The notes under the pieces are model-generated. The model did no database searches. It worked only from the letters and a program-made list of their open reading frames with translations, and had not been told where the DNA came from. The position numbers and the translations under genes were made by a program. From positions 124,001 through 188,000 of the forward strand of contig NZ_WVID01000007.1 of NCBI RefSeq assembly GCF_010091925.1: a DNA stretch of 64,000 nucleotides, read 5' to 3'. The DNA is from Nostoc sp. B(2019) (GTDB taxonomy: Bacteria > Cyanobacteriota > Cyanobacteriia > Cyanobacteriales > Nostocaceae). The number at the start of each line of letters is the position of its first letter. Within the stretch, counting starts at the first letter, position 1. Positions 27,016-34,616 of the stretch are shown in pieces.

Positions 27016-28194
27016 ATGTCACAAAAAGTAATTAGTTTGTTAGCAGATGCTTTTGAAAATCCAATTTTACAACAAAAACTTCATACTGCTAAAACTCCTG
27101 AAAGCTTCGTCAAAATTGCATCTGAAAATGGCTACAATCTGACTCCCGAAGAATTAGCATCAGCACTTGGTAAAGTGCATGTTGTGTTTGGTGAAGTTGT
27201 GGAATCAATGTTGAGTGGCTTAATGGGATCTGCTAGTACTAATGAAGCTGCGATAACAGAAAAAATATCTGGGACAAATGTTGATTTAGTTAAACGCTTA
27301 TTCTCTAGAGGCGAGGCATTTGATTCAGAAGGATTTATCACTTTCTTTACCGATACACCAGTTTATCAATTTGGTAACTTCGATGTATGTCTAGATAAAG
27401 CAGCAATTAAGAAATCAGCGGATGCTTTCTTTAGTCAAATATCGGCTGTGTACCACGAAATTAAAATGATCTGGGAAATCGGCGATGTAGTATTCGTGGA
27501 AATGGATGTTACCTACTGGCGTAAAGATGGCTCATTTATTTCACTTCCTTGCAAAGACATTTTCCGAGTTGAGGGTGATAAATTCTCAGAACTGCGGATA
27601 TTTATGGATGTGAATCCCGTATTTGATCCAACAATTTCTGTTCCCAAATCCGCTTCTGTGTTAACGGCAAGTCAAGGAAAGCAACTACTACCTCCCGGTA
27701 CAATGAGGAAGCATTTTGCGGAACATCCAGAAGCACAAGAAAGGGTGAAAAATGGATTTGCACCCAAATGGTCAATTACTGGCCCTAAATGGCCAATTAG
27801 TTCTGATGTAGTTGATGAAAAATCTGCGGCACAGTTAAAAGCTGTAGGCGAATTAGCACAAGCTGTAACTGCTCAAGATTGGGAAAAGGTGAAAAGTTAT
27901 TTAACTGATGATATCTTCTACAAAGTAGGTTCTGGTGAAGTTGTTTATGGGCCTCAAGCTGTAGTAGATTTCTTTGCACGCACGTTTAAAACTATTGCGG
28001 TTTTTTATAGTCATGATGTCAGAAAAATTTGGCAAGATTCAGATATCATCACTATCGAAATGGATGCCAAATACGAAATGGTTCATAGTAAAAAACGTGT
28101 TGTAATCGCCTGCTGTGATGTTTACCGTCTGCGAGGCAATAAGGTTAGCGAATGGCGGGTTTATGCAGATATGTCTCCTTGGGGAAACTCTTGA
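27016..28194 (+). CDS. Nif11-like N-terminal domain fused to two NTF2/SnoaL domains
   Basis: A 392-residue protein. Residues 1-75 match the Nif11-like leader domain (NPILQQKLHTAKTPESFVKI, ASENGYNLTPEELASAL), best known as the leader region of some cyanobacterial RiPP precursors. Residues ~92-222 and ~270-389 are two NTF2-fold domains almost identical to the C-terminus of the preceding 1170-residue protein. There is no double-glycine cleavage site and the downstream part is a folded domain pair. A classical RiPP precursor is therefore unlikely. A good ribosome site (AAGGTGAG) precedes the ATG. Confidence 0.82.
   Translation: MSQKVISLLADAFENPILQQKLHTAKTPESFVKIASENGYNLTPEELASALGKVHVVFGEVVESMLSGLMGSASTNEAAITEKISGTNVDLVKRLFSRGEAFDSEGFITFFTDTPVYQFGNFDVCLDKAAIKKSADAFFSQISAVYHEIKMIWEIGDVVFVEMDVTYWRKDGSFISLPCKDIFRVEGDKFSELRIFMDVNPVFDPTISVPKSASVLTASQGKQLLPPGTMRKHFAEHPEAQERVKNGFAPKWSITGPKWPISSDVVDEKSAAQLKAVGELAQAVTAQDWEKVKSYLTDDIFYKVGSGEVVYGPQAVVDFFARTFKTIAVFYSHDVRKIWQDSDIITIEMDAKYEMVHSKKRVVIACCDVYRLRGNKVSEWRVYADMSPWGNS
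27289..28182 (+). repeat. Duplicated NTF2-NTF2 coding segment, copy 2
   Basis: This is the partner of 25849-26745. Divergence is concentrated in the middle (around 27520-27700), while the 3' ~350 bp are nearly unchanged. That pattern suggests recent duplication or gene conversion. Confidence 0.9.
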
Positions 28195-28359
28195 ATGTCA
28201 GGTAGGAAGAACTCGCCACCATTATATTCGCTTGCTGTACTAGGTCTTAGGAAAAAATTCGAGCGATAAATTATCTTACTTCCCAGTACGGCAAGTCCTA
28301 CCTTGCCCATATATAAATGGCTTCACTACCTTCTCGCTATCTAAAGGAAATTCATTTGC

Positions 28360-30573
28360 ATGACACACAGCACAGGCCCCGTTGGCATTATCAATTCAGA
28401 TATAAAAACAAAAGTTGATGACTACTTGCTCGTGCCACAGGATGATCCATCTCGTCCGGCGGTTTATGCTTCTGGAGACTTATACACTTACTTAGCAACT
28501 TCAAAAGAAACTAACTTTGATTTCAATTTTTTCGATTTCTTTCTTCCAGTCGGCGGCGGGCCACCTCCACACTTCCACCCTTATGAACACGAGACTTGGT
28601 ACATAACTGCCGGAAATATTCAATATAACCTAGGCAATCAGGGAACTAATAGTATTGTGTTGCCTGAAGGCAGTTTAATCTTTGGTGCTAGAAACCGAAT
28701 ACATGGTTATCGTAATCTCGACTCAACGGCATCAACAACGGGGAAAACTCCAGGGGCAAGGACACTTTCTTTGACAACTCCTGGGGCGCTAGACCTCTTC
28801 TTCAATAACATAGCTACCCCAATAATAGATAGGAATGACCCAATACCTGGCTTCAGCGCTGTTCCAGGTGATGATACCTACAGAAAACTAGCAGAATTTT
28901 CGATTCGGACTAATGCCGGTATAAATTTTGCTCCGCCAGATTATCAACCTCCCTCAAGTTCTAAGAATTACGTATTGGTGCTGCCAGAAGACGCTGAGGG
29001 TGAAGTAGTAGAGCAAGCAAAGGAATTATCAAAGATTGATGGTTTTAGTGTCTGGACAACTGGCGAGCAAGAAGGCTTAGCGCAGCGGCCAACATTTGCT
29101 GGCCCATTTGGAATTGAGTACACTTCTCTACTCAGTTTTGAAGAATCGGGAAATGAATTGGCCTACAACCAGTTTTCGCTTGCGCCTCAGGAAACTGATA
29201 CCTTTGTTCAAGCTAATTTGAATGCCAGCCAAGTGGTGAAGCATAGTGAATCGTTAGCAACTGGCGTTGCCGATTTGGAACCCACTTTAGCGGGAGACGG
29301 TATTATCTATGAGTTGATAGTAAATGGCTTGGATTTTGGAGAATTGTTACCGGGTGGTACTCCCCAAACTCCTGATAATGAGTTAGATGATGTTACTGCT
29401 ATCCATATCCACTCAGGCGATCGCGGCAGCAGTGGCCCACACACATTTAGTATCTTAGATCCGGATCATCAGGATGAAGAGGATCTTAGTATTAAATTGA
29501 ATGCGGATGGTTCCACCACCATTAGTGGTATCTGGAATTCAACAGAAGCAAAGATTCCCACAGACTTGAGTGATTTTCTGACTGGTAGTGGCTTACCGGG
29601 AGAGGAATCAGACTACTACTTTCAAATTCACACCGAGGGTAATCCGGCTGGTGAGATTCGCGGTCAAATTGCTCTCAACAGTGATGATTTTCCCGACCCC
29701 GTTAAAAGTGAGGATCATCAACTTTTATACGTAACAGAAGGGCAACTATCCGTCAAAATCGGTGATGAGGTGAGGCTGGCCGGCCCAGACACCTTTGTCA
29801 AAATTGCTCCAGGAAATGAATATGCGATCGCCAACTTTGGCACAGAAGAAGTAGAATCGCTAGCAGTTTCAATCCCGCAAACTAACCTTGAACCAGCACC
29901 TATTCCTTCATACTTAAAGCCTCAAGGAAATCTCTCGCCTAACCAGATAGTTTTCCTGGGTAATGAAGATGACATATTTTATCAGCCCAATCGCAAAAAT
30001 ATTCGGGTTTACGGTGGTGAGGGTAATGATGAACTTTACGCCACTCAAGATACTCGCCTGTTCGGCGAAAAAGGAGAAGACCTGCTTGACGCCTCTAGTG
30101 GCTCAGAACGCAACCTTCTTGATGGCGGTGAAGGGAACGACTTCCTGATAGCTGGCAATCAGGATCAACTGGTTGGGGGTGACGGAGACGATACACTCAT
30201 CATTGTCAGTGGTGGCGAAAACGTCCTCTATGGTAATGCTGGAGCTGACCAGTTCTGGATTGCCAATGGTAGAATCCCCGATACTGTTTCTGACCCTAGG
30301 CAAGTAATTGATCAGCCATTCCCCTTTCCCGACTTACGGCCGTTAGAGGATACTCGGAACATCATCGCAGACTTTGAGCTAGGTGTTGACAAGATTTACA
30401 TTAGCGGCATCAGCGGCATCTCTAAGTTTGATGACTTGAAGTTCCTGCCCGCTTTTGGCGATCTTCGCAGCACTAGCATCCTCGCTAGCTTGGACGGTAA
30501 GGATATTTCCTTTGCAAATTTGTCCGGTGTTGTGTTCAACGAATTATCAGCTGGAGACTTCGTTTTCGCCTAA
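28360..30573 (+). CDS. Secreted cupin-CHRD-cupin protein with RTX calcium-binding repeats
   Basis: A 737-residue protein. Residues ~15-190 are a cupin with metal-site-like GGGPPPHFHPYEHETWYITA. Residues ~285-445 are a CHRD-type domain (DDVTAIHIHSGDRGSSGPHT ... GNPAGEIRGQIAL). Residues ~455-520 are a second, shorter cupin (LLYVTEGQLSVKIGDEVR). Residues ~545-640 carry RTX nonapeptides (GGEGNDELY, GGEGNDFLI, GGDGDDTLI, GNAGADQFW). There is no N-terminal signal peptide, so type I secretion through the RTX tail is expected. An exported quercetinase-like or sugar-binding enzyme is possible but unproven. The start is supported by AAGGAAA. Confidence 0.82.
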   Translation: MTHSTGPVGIINSDIKTKVDDYLLVPQDDPSRPAVYASGDLYTYLATSKETNFDFNFFDFFLPVGGGPPPHFHPYEHETWYITAGNIQYNLGNQGTNSIVLPEGSLIFGARNRIHGYRNLDSTASTTGKTPGARTLSLTTPGALDLFFNNIATPIIDRNDPIPGFSAVPGDDTYRKLAEFSIRTNAGINFAPPDYQPPSSSKNYVLVLPEDAEGEVVEQAKELSKIDGFSVWTTGEQEGLAQRPTFAGPFGIEYTSLLSFEESGNELAYNQFSLAPQETDTFVQANLNASQVVKHSESLATGVADLEPTLAGDGIIYELIVNGLDFGELLPGGTPQTPDNELDDVTAIHIHSGDRGSSGPHTFSILDPDHQDEEDLSIKLNADGSTTISGIWNSTEAKIPTDLSDFLTGSGLPGEESDYYFQIHTEGNPAGEIRGQIALNSDDFPDPVKSEDHQLLYVTEGQLSVKIGDEVRLAGPDTFVKIAPGNEYAIANFGTEEVESLAVSIPQTNLEPAPIPSYLKPQGNLSPNQIVFLGNEDDIFYQPNRKNIRVYGGEGNDELYATQDTRLFGEKGEDLLDASSGSERNLLDGGEGNDFLIAGNQDQLVGGDGDDTLIIVSGGENVLYGNAGADQFWIANGRIPDTVSDPRQVIDQPFPFPDLRPLEDTRNIIADFELGVDKIYISGISGISKFDDLKFLPAFGDLRSTSILASLDGKDISFANLSGVVFNELSAGDFVFA

Positions 30574-30739
30574 GTGAGTTCGAATAATTGAGAAAACTCT
30601 CGAAAGCCAGTTACTAATTACCGATTACCAATTCTCAATAGTCACTGTGAATACAACTCGGTATCAATGAATCTTCCGATTTTCCTAAATTGCTTAAAAC
30701 TCCACCAAAGTTAGCCCTAACCCGTAAATAGGAGCAAAA

Positions 30740-31060
30740 ATGATTACAATTAGCGACAAAGCTGGTCAAGTCACCGCAATCAACATCTTCACAGTCGAAA
30801 GTTCCGAACAGCAGCAGCGTATAGTAGATTTCCTGCTGGAGAATAAAGAAATACCCATGAGGCAGCCTGGCTTTATATCAGCCAGCGTACACACAAGCTT
30901 GGACGGCAAGCGGGTCATTAACTATGTTCAGTGGCACAGCCGGAAAGATATGGAAGTAGCTATGAAAGACCAGGATTTTATAGCTATGAAGGAGAAGGTT
31001 GGAAATTTTGCGCCTCACGATTTCAACTTTTACCAGGTCGTCGTCACAATGGAGGCGTAG
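30740..31060 (+). CDS. Antibiotic biosynthesis monooxygenase (ABM) domain protein
   Basis: A 106-residue dimeric alpha-beta barrel protein of the ABM/YgiN type, with the pattern MRQPGFISASVHTSLDGKRV, NYVQWHSRKDMEVAMK and FYQVV. Members are cofactor-free monooxygenases or quinol-handling proteins acting on aromatic polyketides or phenols. It fits the theme of the cluster. AGGAG precedes the ATG by 6 nt. Confidence 0.85.
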   Translation: MITISDKAGQVTAINIFTVESSEQQQRIVDFLLENKEIPMRQPGFISASVHTSLDGKRVINYVQWHSRKDMEVAMKDQDFIAMKEKVGNFAPHDFNFYQVVVTMEA

Positions 31061-31173
31061 TGATTATTCACTAGAGGCTCATAGTAATTGGTGAGTAAAG
31101 AGGTCTAGAGCATCGATTCAGTAATTGCAAAAACCCGATTTATTTTCAGTAAAACGACCAATTCTCATTGATT

Positions 31174-31202
31174 GTAGAGACGTTGCAATGCAACGTCTCT
31201 AC
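31174..31202. repeat. 29-bp perfect palindrome, copy 1
   Basis: Arms GTAGAGACGTTGCA and TGCAACGTCTCTAC around a single central base. The same palindrome occurs at 31972 and 33991. It overlaps an upstream in-frame extension of the DJ-1 gene and argues against that extended start. Confidence 0.92.
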
Positions 31203-31259
31203 GAAATAATTGGTTTTTATCGCTTGCGCCATCTAAAATCACATCAGGAGTTGAATACC

Positions 31260-31892
31260 ATGAAATCCGAATTTAAAGGGAAAATTGGTGTATTAATTGA
31301 AGAACATTTTGACCAAACTGAATATCGGAGATTCAATGAGTACTTTCCTCAACAAGGCTATGAAGTAGAGTATATTTCTCACTTATGGGGTAATTCACAA
31401 TTAACATTCGGTTCAAATCCCGATAACGGTGAAGTTGAAGACCATGTAATTGTGACTACGGAAGTCAATGATATCGATCCATCAGATTACAAAGGTATTA
31501 TTTGTATTGGTGCTTATGCTATGGATCGTCTGAGATATCAGGTTTCGGTAAAAAAAGGACAGAAAAATCAAGCTCCAGCAGTGGTATTTCTGAGAAAAAC
31601 GATGAATACAGATGGTGTAAAAGTAGGAACAATCTGTCATTCATTATGGCTTTTATGTGCTGATGTAGACTTAATTAAAGGTCGGCAAGTTACCTGCGCC
31701 CACAATATTATCTGTGATGTAGAAAATGCAGGTGGTGAAGTTATTTATGAAGGTGACGCAACTGCTGATTTAGTTATTGATGGTAATTTGATTACGGGAA
31801 AACATCCTGGTGTTGTAGATCAATTTATGGAAGTGTTTATAGAAGAGATTCAAAAGCAGGAAGAAAGGCAAAAAGTTGGAGCAAATGCATAG
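31260..31892 (+). CDS. DJ-1/PfpI (class I glutamine amidotransferase-like) protein
   Basis: A 210-residue protein of the DJ-1/ThiJ/PfpI superfamily. The nucleophile Cys lies in the elbow VGTICHSLWLLCAD, and the C-terminal ITGKHPGVVDQFMEVFIEEI is conserved. The ORF is open 135 bp further upstream, but that extension runs through the 29-bp palindrome. AGGAG lies about 9 nt before the ATG at 31260, which I take as the start. Family members act as proteases, hydratases, isonitrile hydratases or glyoxalases, so the reaction here is undetermined. Confidence 0.85.
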   Translation: MKSEFKGKIGVLIEEHFDQTEYRRFNEYFPQQGYEVEYISHLWGNSQLTFGSNPDNGEVEDHVIVTTEVNDIDPSDYKGIICIGAYAMDRLRYQVSVKKGQKNQAPAVVFLRKTMNTDGVKVGTICHSLWLLCADVDLIKGRQVTCAHNIICDVENAGGEVIYEGDATADLVIDGNLITGKHPGVVDQFMEVFIEEIQKQEERQKVGANA

Positions 31893-31971
31893 AGATAGCA
31901 GCCCTATTTCATTTGTGAGAAACCACTGCCCACCTCATACCATTTTGAAAAAAGTCGAGACGCTGCAATGT

Positions 31972-32000
31972 GTAGAGACGTTGCATTGCAACGTCTCTAC
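31972..32000. repeat. 29-bp perfect palindrome, copy 2
   Basis: The same palindrome with the central base inverted (T instead of A). It is preceded at 31954-31970 by a partial, degenerate half (GTCGAGACGCTGCAATG). Confidence 0.92.
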
Positions 32001-32052
32001 TTAGAACAATCAATCATTTAAAAATAAACATAATAATCCGGGAGGTAGCTTC

Positions 32053-33885
32053 ATGGATCACATGAGTTTTTCATTTTCAGACACGATCGCAGGTTATGTC
32101 ACTGAATTTAATCGCAGCGAAAAATCCTTTGGTATTAAGACATCAGATGGACGAGAATACCAAGCATACCTCACCCCCAGCGCCTATGGTCGGATTAGTC
32201 AAAATTTAGAAGAACCTTATCTTGACTGTACTGCTCGGTTTGGCGAAATGCTTACTCCCGGTCAGCATGTGTTTGCCTATGGCGTTTTCTATCCTCATGG
32301 ACAGGATTACAAGTTTGAAGTTAAATATCTTGTCTTTCCTGGTGATGCACCCAACAAATATCGGCATGAAGAACCAGATTGGTGGGTTAAGCAAATACGT
32401 TCAATTGCTGATTCATACTTGAAATGGCAGTTTGGTTATCCCGAACAGGCGATTGATTATCGGGAATATCGGACTTATCTCAACTTGGCTGGTACTAAAA
32501 AGCGTGACGACTTCCTCCAGGAAACGGACACGGTATCCCGCCTAGTTTATGGTTTTGCTTCAGCTTATTTGTTAACCGGAGAAGACCGCTTTCTAGAAGG
32601 TGCAGAAAAAGGTACAGAATATCTGCGTCAACACATGCGGTTTTATGACCATGATGAAGACCTGATTTACTGGTATCACGGTATTCAAGTCACAGGCAAC
32701 CGGGAGCAAAAGTTACTGACATCTGAGTTTGGCGATGACTATGATGCTATTCCAGCTTATGAGCAGATTTATGCTCTAGCTGGCCCTATTCAAACTTATC
32801 GGATAACTGGCGATCGCCGCATCTTACGAGATGCTGAAATGACCATTGATTTGTTTGACCGCTTTTTCTTGGATAAGGATGGCGTTGGTTATTTCTCCCA
32901 TATTGACCCTATTACCTTAGACCCGCGTGCAGAATCGCTAGGTGCAAACCGCGCTCGCAAAAACTGGAATTCAGTCGGGGATCACGCCCCAGCTTACTTG
33001 ATTAACTTGTGGCTAGCAACTGGCGAACAAAAATACGCCGATATGCTGGAGTATACCTTTGATGCGATCGCCAAATATTTCCCAGACTACGACAACAGCC
33101 CATTTGTCCAAGAGCGATTTTACGAAGATTGGAGCCACGACAACACCTGGGGATGGCAGCAAAACCGCGCCGTCATTGGTCATAATCTCAAAATTGCTTG
33201 GAACTTGATGCGGATGCAAAGCCTCAAACCCAAGAAAGAATACGCAGATTTAGCAGAAAAAATTGCCGCACTGATGCCCGATGCGGGTAGCGATCGCCAG
33301 CGCGGTGGCTGGTATGATGTCGTAGAGCGCACACTGGGCGAAGGCGAAGAACAATACCGCTACGTTTGGCATGACCGAAAAGCTTGGTGGCAGCAAGAGC
33401 AAGCAATTCTAGCCTACTTAATTCTGCATGGCATAACTCAAGAACCAGAATACTTGCGTCATGCTAGAGAAGCCTCAGCTTTCTACAACGCCTTCTTCCT
33501 CGACCATGATGATGGTGGCATTTACTTCAACGTCCTAGCAAACGGTTTGCCATACCTTATGGGTAACGAGCGATTCAAAGGCAGCCACTCTATGAGCGGT
33601 TATCACTCAACGGAATTGAGCTATTTGTCAGCAGTTTACACCAACCTGCTGATTACCAAACAACCAATGGACTTTTACTTCAAGCCGCAGCCAGGAGCAT
33701 TTAAAGACAATATCCTGCGGGTGCAGCCAGATATCCTACCGCCTGGTAGCGTACGGATTGGTAAAGTATGGGCAAATGAAGAAGAGTATACAGATTTTGA
33801 CGCCGATGCTTTAACAGTCAAGTTACCCGACACCCAAGAACAAGTAAAAATCCGGGTGCAGATTATCCCGAATTCTTCAAATTAG
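32053..33885 (+). CDS. AGE-type (N-acylglucosamine 2-epimerase-like) six-hairpin protein
   Basis: A 610-residue protein. Residues ~1-100 form a small beta-rich N-terminal domain that I do not recognise (SDTIAGYVTEFNRSEKSFGI). Residues ~110-560 look like an (alpha/alpha)6 barrel of the AGE/cellobiose epimerase or glycosidase-like group: FGYPEQAIDYREYRTYLN, WYHGIQVTGN, GHNLKIAWNLMRMQ, WWQQEQAILAYLILHG and DHDDGGIYFNVLANG. A strong GGAGG ribosome site lies 7 nt before the ATG. Related enzymes isomerise sugars, but the additional N-terminal domain and the neighbours leave the substrate open. It closes the accessory cluster. Confidence 0.75.
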   Translation: MDHMSFSFSDTIAGYVTEFNRSEKSFGIKTSDGREYQAYLTPSAYGRISQNLEEPYLDCTARFGEMLTPGQHVFAYGVFYPHGQDYKFEVKYLVFPGDAPNKYRHEEPDWWVKQIRSIADSYLKWQFGYPEQAIDYREYRTYLNLAGTKKRDDFLQETDTVSRLVYGFASAYLLTGEDRFLEGAEKGTEYLRQHMRFYDHDEDLIYWYHGIQVTGNREQKLLTSEFGDDYDAIPAYEQIYALAGPIQTYRITGDRRILRDAEMTIDLFDRFFLDKDGVGYFSHIDPITLDPRAESLGANRARKNWNSVGDHAPAYLINLWLATGEQKYADMLEYTFDAIAKYFPDYDNSPFVQERFYEDWSHDNTWGWQQNRAVIGHNLKIAWNLMRMQSLKPKKEYADLAEKIAALMPDAGSDRQRGGWYDVVERTLGEGEEQYRYVWHDRKAWWQQEQAILAYLILHGITQEPEYLRHAREASAFYNAFFLDHDDGGIYFNVLANGLPYLMGNERFKGSHSMSGYHSTELSYLSAVYTNLLITKQPMDFYFKPQPGAFKDNILRVQPDILPPGSVRIGKVWANEEEYTDFDADALTVKLPDTQEQVKIRVQIIPNSSN

Positions 33886-33990
33886 ATCTTGCACTTCTCC
33901 CAACAACCGCCTAGGAATGAATTCCAAAGCTAATAGCTAAAGTCGTCTAAAGACAACTGAATAAAGGGTTTTAAGTGACAGATAGACCAT

Positions 33991-34019
33991 GTAGAGACGT
34001 TGCAATGCAACGTCTCTAC
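33991..34019. repeat. 29-bp perfect palindrome, copy 3
   Basis: The third identical copy (arms GTAGAGACGTTGCA / TGCAACGTCTCTAC). It lies just upstream of the STAS gene, and the longest ORF reading of that gene starts inside it. Confidence 0.92.
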
Positions 34020-34113
34020 CTCCCAACTGATAACGGATTTTAGTCTACGCTTGCGTGGAATTGAGCTATTAGCAACTAATAAAATTCTGTACTTAGTTTC
34101 CGTCCTACCACCT

Positions 34114-34518
34114 ATGAAAATCAACATTGAATCGCTGCAAGTAACATCGGTAGAAACATCTGCCGAAACCGCTTTAAATGAACTCCCCAAAGTAACTTTA
34201 GTAGAAGTAATTGGAGATATAGATACCAATACGGCCCCCCTCGTTCAAGAGCAGATTCTACCACTAGCCCAAGCCGGAACGAGGATGATTATAGAAATGA
34301 CCAAAGTGCCCTATATGTCAAGTGCTGGTTTAAGGGTACTGCTATCACTCTACCGCCAAATATCCGCACAAGGTGGACAGATCGTTTTGGTAGGACTTTC
34401 TGAAGAAATTCAGGACACAATGTCTATCACTGGATTTCTAGACTTTTTTCAGACTCGTGACACCCGTGACCAAGCTTTGGAAGCTCTTAAAGTCAAAGTT
34501 CAGGTAACAAGCACCTAG
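34114..34518 (+). CDS. STAS-domain anti-sigma factor antagonist-like protein
   Basis: A 134-residue STAS-domain protein of the SpoIIAA/RsbV type. It has the beta-strand VTLVEVIGDIDTNTAPLVQE and the phospho-acceptor Ser region YMSSAGLRVLLSLYRQI. The ORF is open 38 codons further upstream into the 29-bp palindrome. The ATG at 34114 (MKINIESLQV) is the sensible start. It stands apart from the second STAS gene and its kinase and phosphatase at 62-64 kb. It lies ahead of glgX on the same strand, though a palindromic spacer separates them. Confidence 0.85.
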   Translation: MKINIESLQVTSVETSAETALNELPKVTLVEVIGDIDTNTAPLVQEQILPLAQAGTRMIIEMTKVPYMSSAGLRVLLSLYRQISAQGGQIVLVGLSEEIQDTMSITGFLDFFQTRDTRDQALEALKVKVQVTST

Positions 34519-34531
34519 TATTGCAGAGTTT

Positions 34532-34577
34532 GTAGTGAGCGCTTAAGCGCTAAATTCAGCACTAAAGTGCTCACTAC
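34532..34577. repeat. Palindromic repeat between STAS gene and glgX
   Basis: The ends GTAGTGAGC (34532-34540) and GCTCACTAC (34569-34577) pair perfectly. Inside are the mutually similar AGCGCTTAAGCGCT and AGCACTAAAGTGCT. It may terminate the STAS transcript or be a dispersed repeat. Confidence 0.7.
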
Positions 34578-34616
34578 GAACTTGGCATATTAGTGTCTTA
34601 TAGGAAGAAGCAACAA

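Noticed and set aside
27016-28194. Nif11 protein as a classical RiPP precursor
   Set aside because: The part after the Nif11 domain is two folded NTF2 domains and no GG cleavage site is present.
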